Source: Candidatus Leptofilum proximum (GTDB lineage Bacteria > Chloroflexota > Anaerolineae > Promineifilales > Promineifilaceae). Taken from it: DNA of 64,000 bases. The stretch spans positions 4,836,001-4,900,000 of the forward strand of contig JADJXK010000002.1 of the NCBI GenBank assembly GCA_016710325.1, in the 5' to 3' direction. Of this stretch, positions 18,448 through 26,675 are shown piece by piece. The stretch's first letter is position 1. Each line of letters opens with the position of its first letter. The notes beneath the pieces are model-generated. The model was not told where the DNA came from. It did no database searches and saw only the letters and a program-made list of their open reading frames with translations. The position numbers and the translations under genes are program-made.

Positions 18448-20547
18448 ATGCAAAATATCAATGAGGTACTCAAACAGCAAAAACTCTTACAGCTCATTCA
18501 GGTCGACAACTTCGTTGGCTGGGTCTACTACATCGACTACGACAAAGCCCATGTCATGACCAATGACCTCTGGAAATCGCAAGCCTCTGGTGTTCCCCAT
18601 AACTGTTTCCTGGTTGCCGCCACCTTCAACCCAGAACGCTACACTGTCACGCCAGAAGAAGAACGAGAGATCATCCTCTTGCGTGTCGTTGGCTCCGCCA
18701 AACTGCCCCAGGATGATGACCTCATCCGCACCAAGATTGACAACTACCAACAGCAAACCGGCATCTACGGTGAGACTAACCCCCGCGACTACGATGACAT
18801 CACCCGCAACCAGCTGCAATTTGGCGGTCTAGAATGTAACGTTCTGGGCACCTTCTTCCAACGCGATGGCGAGCTTTGGTTGGGCAGCGATCTGGAGTCA
18901 TTTGCCACCGCTTCCCGCCTTAACGTTTTCCGGCCGCGCAACAAAGCCCTGGAAATCATCGTCAACCACCTTGACCCGCTCCGCCGTCAAAAAGCCATCG
19001 AAGACGCTCAACAATTGGGCATCCAAAAACCCATTGCCCCCTTCCAGATTGGTACAGTTCGCTACACTTCTACTGACCGCCTGCACCGTCGTGTGGAGGA
19101 TGACAAAGTTCCTGTACGCATCCAACCCTCAGATTTTCTAGCTCGCAGAACGGCCGTTTTGGGCATGACCCGCACTGGCAAGTCTAACATGGTTAAACAA
19201 ACCGTCTCTGTCGTAAAACGTATCGCCGACGAAAGCGCCATCCCCATCGGCCAAATCATCTACGATATGAATGGCGAATACGCTAATGCCAACCAGCAGG
19301 ATAAAGGAGCAATCGCCGATGTTTACCCGGATGAAACCATCCGCTATCGGATGCTAAAAACAGCAGGATTTAAAGAACTTCAAAATAACTTTTTCATTCA
19401 ATTGCCAGAAGGTCATAAGATCATCCGGGATTTTCTGGAAGAAAAGAGATTAACTGATCAACAGGACATTGGAACATTTATTAATGCCTCTTTTGATGAA
19501 CCAGAAGAGGGGGAAAGAAGTAGTTTCACCCGATGGCAAGTACGCATTGCTGCTTATCAAGCACTCCTTTATATCGCTGGGTTTGAAGCACCATCTAACC
19601 ACCAAGTGAAATTCCGTGCAAATCTAAGTGTTCGCAATGCAGTTGATAATGCAGCTGGTACAAACTTTCAGGATCCAGCACGTGGTCTTTCCCTCGATCA
19701 GGCGGTTCAGTGGTTCATTGCAGCCCGTGAAGCCAATGGTGGCGCTGCCAACAATCTGCAAAGCAGCAATGGTAACGCTTGGTTAGACAACGATACAAGA
19801 GCAATCCTTAATCTAATTGCGAAAAAGAATGATAACGGTTCATATATTCGTGGTTACAACAATCTTGTCGATGCTATACCATATCATTCATCTCGTCGTA
19901 GTGATGAAGTAGGTGATGAAATCTACCAACACCTTGTAGATGGTAAAATCATTATTCTTGATCTATCAGTTGGAAACCCACAATTGCGAGACCGTATTAG
20001 CAAACAAATCGCCACCGATATTTTCAACAAATCCATGGGTAAATTTATTGAAGGCGTTCACCCCCCAAACATCGTTGTTTATATTGAAGAAGCACATAAC
20101 CTAATTGGTCGTGGAATGGCATTGACTGACACTTGGCCCCGACTAGCAAAAGAAGGCGCTAAATACCGCATTGCCCTTGTCTATGCCACTCAGGAAGTCT
20201 CTTCCGTTCACCCCAACATTCTAGCCAATACCGAAAACTGGTTCATTACCCATATCAACAATGACCGTGAGATTCGTGAATTATCTCACTTCTACGACTT
20301 TGGTGACTTCAGCCGTTCGCTCATCCGTGCCCAAGACGTAGGTTTTACCCGGGTCAAGACACTTTCCGGCCCCTTTGTCATCCCCGTCCAAATTGACAAA
20401 TTTGACCCACAGGCAGAAATTGACAGACAAAAGTCAGGAAAAGCAACCTTGGTGGAAACGGCCGTTTCCAACGCCACGCCGGACAAAGCCGCAGACCAAT
20501 CCTCAGAGGAAGTCGCTTGGGACGATCTCTTTGAAGGAGGCAGCTAA
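18448..20547 (+). CDS. HerA-like DNA translocase ATPase
   Basis: 699 residues. ATG 18448 is preferred because GGAGG lies 6 nt upstream. FtsK/HerA-type ATPase: Walker A VLGMTRTGKSNMVK near 236-249, Walker B with catalytic glutamate VVYIEEAHNL near 542-551, and the arginine region ATQEVSS near 575. The N-terminal 200 residues form the HAS-barrel-like part. HerA hexamers pump double-stranded DNA and work with the NurA nuclease, encoded directly downstream with a 1-nt overlap. The stretch 19310-20150 is AT-richer than both flanks, giving the gene a mosaic look. Confidence 0.87.
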   Translation: MQNINEVLKQQKLLQLIQVDNFVGWVYYIDYDKAHVMTNDLWKSQASGVPHNCFLVAATFNPERYTVTPEEEREIILLRVVGSAKLPQDDDLIRTKIDNYQQQTGIYGETNPRDYDDITRNQLQFGGLECNVLGTFFQRDGELWLGSDLESFATASRLNVFRPRNKALEIIVNHLDPLRRQKAIEDAQQLGIQKPIAPFQIGTVRYTSTDRLHRRVEDDKVPVRIQPSDFLARRTAVLGMTRTGKSNMVKQTVSVVKRIADESAIPIGQIIYDMNGEYANANQQDKGAIADVYPDETIRYRMLKTAGFKELQNNFFIQLPEGHKIIRDFLEEKRLTDQQDIGTFINASFDEPEEGERSSFTRWQVRIAAYQALLYIAGFEAPSNHQVKFRANLSVRNAVDNAAGTNFQDPARGLSLDQAVQWFIAAREANGGAANNLQSSNGNAWLDNDTRAILNLIAKKNDNGSYIRGYNNLVDAIPYHSSRRSDEVGDEIYQHLVDGKIIILDLSVGNPQLRDRISKQIATDIFNKSMGKFIEGVHPPNIVVYIEEAHNLIGRGMALTDTWPRLAKEGAKYRIALVYATQEVSSVHPNILANTENWFITHINNDREIRELSHFYDFGDFSRSLIRAQDVGFTRVKTLSGPFVIPVQIDKFDPQAEIDRQKSGKATLVETAVSNATPDKAADQSSEEVAWDDLFEGGS

Positions 20548-21947
20548 TGCCTTACAGCGGAGAACTTGCCAACAAAGCCTCCCACTTCGACATCGTTAAA
20601 AATCCCGATGTCGCTGACTTCTTGCAAGCCTGCGATTATCTCACCATCCCTTCTGACAAAGAAGGCGAAAAAATCGCCGAGCATTTTCTCAAAGTCCCAC
20701 CCCTCTTTAATATCGCCATGCCTGGCAGCATTATCGCATTCGATGGCAGCCGTCACGAGTCCAGCATCAACGACCGTCTTCCCAGTACCAAAGTCGGCTA
20801 CATCAAAGTCAGTTCCATCCTCATCAAACTGGAAGAATTTGATGCCCTCAAAGTGGGACATTACGTAGACCCTTTCAAAGTTGCCAAACTACAAGACAAC
20901 ACCACCTCCCTCACCATCACCGTCCCCAGCGCCAACATACGCTGGCAAGGCAAAGAGACAGTCCGTGATGGCTTTCGATCGGCCGTTGACCAATACTTCT
21001 ATGGCGAGAAAACCCGCTTCAAAGCCGACGATCCCAATACCAGCTTACGCACTACCCTTTTTCACTTGGCGCATCGTCGCCCAGGCTCCATGGGAACCAT
21101 CTCTCCCAATTTCCTTAAAATCAACAAATGTCCCGCTTGTGGAACCGGCCCGGTTGAAGTAGAAAATAAGCCAGACCAACAGCGCTGCCCCCATTGCCAG
21201 GCCGAAATCTACCCCACAGACAGCCTTCGCCTTTGGGAAGAAATTTCCGACTACCAATCAAACCTCACCGTCATCACCCGCCTCATGCTCGTCGTTGAAC
21301 ATCTCATGTCCATGCACTACATTCGCTATCTTGCCGATAACGACGCCTTGGACACACTTTCCCAAACCGCCTTTTTCCTTGATGGCCCGCTGTCAATTTT
21401 TGGCCCATCTGCATGGCTGCATCTGGCCATCATGCGCTTTCTCGCCCAAATAAATGCGCGGCTAGCTAAAAAGAATCTCCAACAACTACTCATCATGGGC
21501 TTGCAAAAAACCGGTCAGGTTTACGATCATGTGCAGCTCATTGACCGTTACGTCGAACCCAACCACATCTTCCCCATTACTGACGAATATCGCTATCAAT
21601 ATATCTTTGCCGGCCGCGACCCCGCAGGCAACGGCTTCGGCTTTGAGACTTACTATGGACAGGATTTCATTTACAAAACTAACTCCGGGCGCACCTTCAT
21701 CCTGGGTCTCCCCTACCCCTTTGCCACCAAACTACCAGCAGGCATTGACTTTATTCAAGCCAAAGTGGACGTCCGCCGTTACAAAGAACTTCCTCGCGTT
21801 CTGGCACTCATCAACCACTTTGAAACTGACCTTTACGAGAACGCTGTCGTTCCCATCGCCCTTGCCAACAAATATACCGCCATTAGCCTTGTTCCTGGCG
21901 GCCGCGTTCTTGATATTCTTACCCGAAAAGGATTAGGCTATCGATAG
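20547..21947 (+). CDS. NurA-domain nuclease
   Basis: 466 residues, start overlapping the HerA stop (TAATG). SIIAFDGSRHESS near 58-70 is the NurA motif I, with the metal-binding Asp in an RNase-H-like fold. A four-cysteine zinc ribbon, CPACG and CPHC, is near 194-219. The C-terminal ALANKYTAIS resembles the last NurA motif. NurA cuts DNA that HerA feeds to it. In archaea the pair resects DNA ends, while in bacteria such pairs are seen in defence loci. It is the last gene of the nine-gene operon, and no terminator was recognised after it. Confidence 0.78.
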   Translation: MPYSGELANKASHFDIVKNPDVADFLQACDYLTIPSDKEGEKIAEHFLKVPPLFNIAMPGSIIAFDGSRHESSINDRLPSTKVGYIKVSSILIKLEEFDALKVGHYVDPFKVAKLQDNTTSLTITVPSANIRWQGKETVRDGFRSAVDQYFYGEKTRFKADDPNTSLRTTLFHLAHRRPGSMGTISPNFLKINKCPACGTGPVEVENKPDQQRCPHCQAEIYPTDSLRLWEEISDYQSNLTVITRLMLVVEHLMSMHYIRYLADNDALDTLSQTAFFLDGPLSIFGPSAWLHLAIMRFLAQINARLAKKNLQQLLIMGLQKTGQVYDHVQLIDRYVEPNHIFPITDEYRYQYIFAGRDPAGNGFGFETYYGQDFIYKTNSGRTFILGLPYPFATKLPAGIDFIQAKVDVRRYKELPRVLALINHFETDLYENAVVPIALANKYTAISLVPGGRVLDILTRKGLGYR

Positions 21948-22001
21948 TGTTCTTCCCCGAAAAAGTGTGAGATCAATTAATTTCTCAACGAGATAAACGA
22001 G

Positions 22002-22310
22002 ATGAGTCCGATAAACACGCTTCCGTGCCTGCATATCATTAATCTGATGAAGCTGATTCACCCAGAAGGCCCTTGTATCCAAAACGAAATGCGCGAATAT
22101 CTGGACTTTGCCCTAGAAATTCGCTGCCGGGTGAAAGAGCAGTTGAAGTGGATGGATGGCCGGCTGCGGGTAGCCGCGACCAAGCATGTGCTGTTCCCCA
22201 CGGAGAACAGCTGTGATTTTGCGGTCCTGCCGCCAGAGGTGATTGATAAGTTGCAGATTGAGTTTTACAGTGACCTGGGGCGGGTGGCGTATAAGGCGTT
22301 GGCGGAGTAG
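22002..22310 (+). pseudogene. C-terminal fragment resembling BREX BrxL (Lon-like)
   Basis: 102 codons from the ATG at 22002. The part INLMKLIHPEG, EMREYLDFALEIRCRVKEQL and the end IEFYSDLGRVAYKALAE resembles the C-terminus of BrxL, the Lon-like protein of BREX phage defence. BrxL is around 680 residues, so this is a stump without ATPase or protease residues. It suggests that a BREX locus once stood here and was replaced by the present operon. The match is from memory of the family pattern, not from a search. A small free-standing gene cannot be excluded. Confidence 0.45.
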
Positions 22311-22330
22311 GGGAACGGCCGTATTTTTCG

Positions 22331-25300
22331 ATGAAATACAAGATGGGAAACGATAGCACCACTTATCTCACTAACCTGCATAAACGCCTAGCCGAGCATT
22401 TCAACCTGGAAGAGATTCGCACGCTTTGTTTATACCTCCATGTAGATTACGAGAGCGTGCTGGGTGCAGAAAAGCCATCGATCATTCGGGAATTACTGTT
22501 GGGGTTGGCGCGAAACGGCCGTTTATCCGATCTCATTGCTCACCTCCGACAACTGCGCCCGCTTGTTGAGTGGGCGTCCGTGCTGGATGATTTTCAACTG
22601 CCAGAAGCGTTGGCAATGGGGGAGACAGCCGTTTTCCCTCAGACATACCATTACTACGGCGACATGGTGCAGGGGGATGTGATACACGGTGACAAGGTGG
22701 CTGGACACAAAATCCAGACCCAAACCTATGTTGAGAAGCAGATCATCGTGCACGGAGCCGAGATTACCGATCTAGAGCATTTGCCTCCTGAAGCGGGTGA
22801 TTCCCCCTATCAAGGCTTACATTATTTTGAAGAAAAAGACGCTGATTGGTTCTTTGGACGGGAACGGGTAACGGTCGTTCTCGTCAACCGGCTCCACGAA
22901 ACCAACTTCCTGGCTGTGGTTGGCGCGTCTGGCAGCGGCAAATCTTCCGTTGTGCGGGCTGGGGTTATTCCTGCCTTGAAGGGGAGCAAGCCATTGTCAG
23001 ACGGATCTGTGCCGCCACTGGGCGATTGGCAGGTGCAAGTAATGACGCCGACGGCACGGCCGTTGGAAAAGCTGGTAGATACGCTTTTCCCTGATGATAA
23101 CGCCCGCCAGGCGAGTGTATACGGCCGTTTGGTAACCGATACCAATGCCCTTTGTGACAACCTGGCTGACCAACTCACGCCTGAGCAACCCTTGTTGCTG
23201 GTCATTGACCAGTTCGAGGAACTGTTCAGCCAGTGTAAAGATAAAGATCAGCGGGAAATGTTTATCGCTAATGTGGCGGCGGTCGCCCAGCCAAACTGTA
23301 AAATCATCATAGCCGTACGTGCGGACTTTTACGCCGCTTGCTTGCGCTATGAACCGCTGCGCCGCGTCCTGAAAGAGGGTCAAGAGCCACTTGGCTCCAT
23401 GCGCGGCGAGGAGTTGCGGGCGGTTATTTTAGAACCGGCGGCCAAAGGAAAGTGGAAAGTTCAAGAAGGATTGACGGAGCAACTGTTAGAAGACGTCGGG
23501 CAAGAGCCAGGTGTGTTGCCCTTACTCTCTCACGCTTTGCGGGAAACATGGGAACGGCGGCGCGGCCGTGTGTTAACACTTTCTGGCTATCGGGCGGCCG
23601 GTGGGGTAAAAGGGGCCATTACACAGACGGCCGAAAGAGTTTATCAAAGCCTCGCATCAAAGGAACGGGCCATCGCCCAACAAATTTTCCTGCGCCTGAC
23701 AGAGTTTGGGGAAGGGACACAAGATACTCGCCGCTGCCTGGATCGGGCAGAGCTGCCCAACGATCCATTAACTATACAGATGGTCAAAAAGCTGGCTGAT
23801 GCTCGCCTGATCACTACCACTGAGAGCAGCATGGAAGTCACGCACGAGGCGTTGATCCGGGAGTGGCCACGCCTGCGCGAATGGCTGAATAATGGCAGGG
23901 AAGGGTTAATGATTCGTCGCCGGTTGACGAATGCTGCGGGGGAGTGGCAAGAGAAGGGGAAAGAAAATAGCCTAGTATACCAGGGGCTGCGGCTTGCGGA
24001 GGCGGAGCAGTGGGCAATATACAACCCTAACCAGCTTAATGAACAGGAACAGGCATTTTTACAGGCCAGCATAGCTGAACGGGAACGACAGCGAGCAACC
24101 GAAGCGCAACACCGTCAGACGGCTGCCGATTTGCAAACACAAAAGCGGGTGGGGCGCGTGCTGCGCTGGAGTATGGCTGGAATTGGGCTATTTCTGTTGT
24201 TGGCTATAGCAGCCACATGGCAAGCGGTTACTGCACGGCAAACTGTGCAAGAATTAAAAAACGCCATTCAAGCCAGCCAATTGAGTTTAGCGGCGCAATC
24301 AGAACTGGCCAAGGACCCCGAACGCGGATTATTGTTGGCCGTAGCCGGCCTGCGGCTCAATGTTCAACCCAATACCCACGCAGTGCTGGCTGAAGGTTTA
24401 CAATCCCCTTATCGTACCACCTTGCGTGGGCATGAGGAAGTAGTTTGGTCGGCCGTGTTCAGTCCCGATGGGCAAACGATCCTCACTGCCAGCAGTGACG
24501 GCACGGCGCGGCTGTGGGATCGGCAGGGGAACACCTTGGCCATCTTGCGTGGACATGATGGTACAGTCAATTCGGCCGTGTTCGACCCCGATGGACAAAC
24601 GATCCTCACCGCTGGCGACGACGGCACGGCGCGGCTGTGGGATCGGCAGGGGAACACCTTGGCCATCTTGCGTGGACATGATGGTACAGTCAATTCGGCC
24701 GTGTTCGACCCCGATGGGCAAACCATCCTCACCGCTGGCGACGGCACGGCGCGGCTGTGGGATCGGCAGGGGAACACCTTGGCCATCTTGCGTGGACATG
24801 ATGGTACAGTCAATTCGGCCGTGTTCAGCCCCGATGGGCAAACCATCCTCACTGCTGATGCATGGGACAGTACAGCGCAACTGTGGGATCGGCAGGGGAA
24901 CACATTAGCCGTCCTAAGTGGGCATGCGGGTTGGGTCAGGTCGGCCATGTTCAGTCCCGATGGACAAACCATCCTCACTGCTGCCTGTGAAGATTTTAAC
25001 TGCCTTAATGGCACGGCGCGGCTATGGGATCGGCGGGGGAACACATTGGCCGTCTTAAGTGGGCGGCTCGATTCGGCCGTGTTCAGTCCCGATGGGCAAA
25101 CCATCCTCACCGCTGGCAGTGACGGCACGGCGCAGCTGTGGAATCGGCAGGGGAAAGAGCTAGCCATCTTGCGCGAGGGCCATATCTATTCGGCCGTGTT
25201 CAGTCCCGATGGGCAAACCATCCTCACCGCTGGCCACGATGGCACGGCGCGGCTATGGGATCGGCAGGGGAACACATTGGCCATCTTAAGCGGGCATGAG

Positions 25301-26575
25301 GGTTGGGTCAGGTCGGCCATGTTCAGTCCCGATGGACAAACCATCCTCACCGCTAGCGACGACAGCACGGCGCGGCTATGGGATCGGCTGGGGAACGCAT
25401 TAGCCATATTGCGCGGACATGAGGGTTCAGTCAATTTGGCTGTGTTCGACCCCGATGGACAAACCATCCTCACCGCTAGCGACGACAGCACGGCGCGGCT
25501 GTGGGATCGGCAGGGGGGCACATTGGCCATATTGCACGGACATGAGGATTTGGTCAATTCGGCCGTGTTCAGTCCCGATGGGCAAACGATCCTCACTACC
25601 GGCTGTGATGAGATTGAAGATACTAATTTTAACTGCCTTCACGGTACGGTACGGCTGTGGGATCGGGAGGGGAATACATTGGCCATCTTAAGCGGGCATG
25701 AGGATTGGGTCAGGTCAGCCGTGTTCAGCCCCGATGGGCAAACGATCCTCACCTCTGGTGAAGCGGATGGTACGGCGCGGCTATGGGCTCGGGAGGGGAA
25801 TACGTTGGCCATCTTAAGCGGGCATGATAATCGGCTCGATTCGGCCGTGTTCGACCCCGATGGGCAAACGATCCTCACCGCCAGCAGGGACAGTACGGCG
25901 CGGCTGTGGGATCGGCAGGGGAATACGTTGGCCATCTTGCGTGGACATGATGGTTGGATCTATTCGGCCGTGTTCAGTCCCGATGGACAAACCATCCTCA
26001 CCGCCAGTAGCGACGGTACGGCACGGCTGTGGGATCGGCAGGGGAACGCATTGGTCATCTTAAGCGGGCATGAGGAAGTAGTTTGGTCGGCCGTGTTCAG
26101 TCCCGATGGGCAAACGATCCTCACTGCCAGCAGTGACGGCACGGCGCGGCTGTGGGATCGGCAGGGGAACACCTTGGCCATCTTAAGCGGGCATGAGGAT
26201 TGGGTCAGATCAGCCGTGTTCAGTCCCGATGGGAAAACCATCCTTACCGCTGGCGACGACGGCACGGCGCGGCTGTGGGATCGGCAGGGGAGCACATTGG
26301 CCATCTTAAGTGGGCAAGAGAGTTGGGTCAATTCGGCCGTGTTCAGCCCCGATGGGCAAACGATCCTCACCGCCAGCAGTGACGGTACGGCGCGGCTGTG
26401 GTCGCTGTGGCCTAATTACATCACTGCCTACATGGTGCAGGAAGCGTACCTCCGTCTCCAACGTGGCTTTACTGAAACGGAATGCCAGCAATATTTCCGC
26501 GATGATCCGGCTGACTGCCCTCGCACAAAAGAGGAACTGTTTGCGCCGTTGGTCCATTACCTAACCAACCCATAA
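22331..26575 (+). CDS. EAD-nSTAND1 NTPase with 16 WD40 repeats
   Basis: 1,414 residues from ATG 22331 (ATG 22343 is equally possible). Residues 8-80 form an effector-associated domain-like helical bundle (YLTNLHKRLAEHFNLEEIRT). From about 155 to 560 comes an nSTAND1 NTPase: SPYQGLHYFEEKDADWFFGR, Walker A GASGSGKSSVV near 198-208, and Walker B LLLVIDQFEELF near 287. A hydrophobic segment near 615-637 may anchor it in the membrane. Residues 697-1358 are 16 WD40 units, each with SPDGQTILTA and LWDRQGNTLA. STAND proteins are switch-type sensors that oligomerise on ligand binding. The EAD would recruit an effector with the same domain, such as the TIR protein at 37648 (inference). Confidence 0.88.
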   Translation: MKYKMGNDSTTYLTNLHKRLAEHFNLEEIRTLCLYLHVDYESVLGAEKPSIIRELLLGLARNGRLSDLIAHLRQLRPLVEWASVLDDFQLPEALAMGETAVFPQTYHYYGDMVQGDVIHGDKVAGHKIQTQTYVEKQIIVHGAEITDLEHLPPEAGDSPYQGLHYFEEKDADWFFGRERVTVVLVNRLHETNFLAVVGASGSGKSSVVRAGVIPALKGSKPLSDGSVPPLGDWQVQVMTPTARPLEKLVDTLFPDDNARQASVYGRLVTDTNALCDNLADQLTPEQPLLLVIDQFEELFSQCKDKDQREMFIANVAAVAQPNCKIIIAVRADFYAACLRYEPLRRVLKEGQEPLGSMRGEELRAVILEPAAKGKWKVQEGLTEQLLEDVGQEPGVLPLLSHALRETWERRRGRVLTLSGYRAAGGVKGAITQTAERVYQSLASKERAIAQQIFLRLTEFGEGTQDTRRCLDRAELPNDPLTIQMVKKLADARLITTTESSMEVTHEALIREWPRLREWLNNGREGLMIRRRLTNAAGEWQEKGKENSLVYQGLRLAEAEQWAIYNPNQLNEQEQAFLQASIAERERQRATEAQHRQTAADLQTQKRVGRVLRWSMAGIGLFLLLAIAATWQAVTARQTVQELKNAIQASQLSLAAQSELAKDPERGLLLAVAGLRLNVQPNTHAVLAEGLQSPYRTTLRGHEEVVWSAVFSPDGQTILTASSDGTARLWDRQGNTLAILRGHDGTVNSAVFDPDGQTILTAGDDGTARLWDRQGNTLAILRGHDGTVNSAVFDPDGQTILTAGDGTARLWDRQGNTLAILRGHDGTVNSAVFSPDGQTILTADAWDSTAQLWDRQGNTLAVLSGHAGWVRSAMFSPDGQTILTAACEDFNCLNGTARLWDRRGNTLAVLSGRLDSAVFSPDGQTILTAGSDGTAQLWNRQGKELAILREGHIYSAVFSPDGQTILTAGHDGTARLWDRQGNTLAILSGHEGWVRSAMFSPDGQTILTASDDSTARLWDRLGNALAILRGHEGSVNLAVFDPDGQTILTASDDSTARLWDRQGGTLAILHGHEDLVNSAVFSPDGQTILTTGCDEIEDTNFNCLHGTVRLWDREGNTLAILSGHEDWVRSAVFSPDGQTILTSGEADGTARLWAREGNTLAILSGHDNRLDSAVFDPDGQTILTASRDSTARLWDRQGNTLAILRGHDGWIYSAVFSPDGQTILTASSDGTARLWDRQGNALVILSGHEEVVWSAVFSPDGQTILTASSDGTARLWDRQGNTLAILSGHEDWVRSAVFSPDGKTILTAGDDGTARLWDRQGSTLAILSGQESWVNSAVFSPDGQTILTASSDGTARLWSLWPNYITAYMVQEAYLRLQRGFTETECQQYFRDDPADCPRTKEELFAPLVHYLTNP
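24418..26403 (+). repeat. Tandem WD40-coding repeats, about 120-135 bp units
   Basis: 16 units, nearly identical at DNA level over the core that codes SPDGQTILTA and TARLWDRQGNTLA. Variation is concentrated in the first residues after the GH dipeptide (DGTVNS, EDWVRS, AGWVRS, DNRLDS, EGSVNL) and in the loop before GTARLW. Two units carry longer loop inserts rich in Cys/Asn (EDFNCLN at about 24988 and EIEDTNFNCLH at about 25610). One unit (near 25060) is shortened. The pattern suggests recent amplification with selection on the variable face. Confidence 0.92.
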
Positions 26576-26675
26576 GCAAGAGGTGGAGAAATGCCACCAC
26601 TTGGATGTACTCATCTGAGTATCAGCATTACAAACAAAATTTTCCGCCATGCCAGAAATAATGAAAGGACAACCA

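Noticed and set aside
6917..21947. Canonical BREX, DISARM or Dnd system
   Set aside because: No PglZ, BrxC/PglY, DrmA/DrmB or DndB-E-like proteins were recognised among the nine genes.
24409..25167. Long minus-strand open frames in the WD40 array (also 25186-25596, 25639-25935, 25960-26370)
   Set aside because: They are antisense shadows of the repeats, with the same repeat period and no start signals.
24418..26403. CRISPR-like direct repeats
   Set aside because: Repeats are in frame, about 125 bp long without unique spacers, and code WD40 units.
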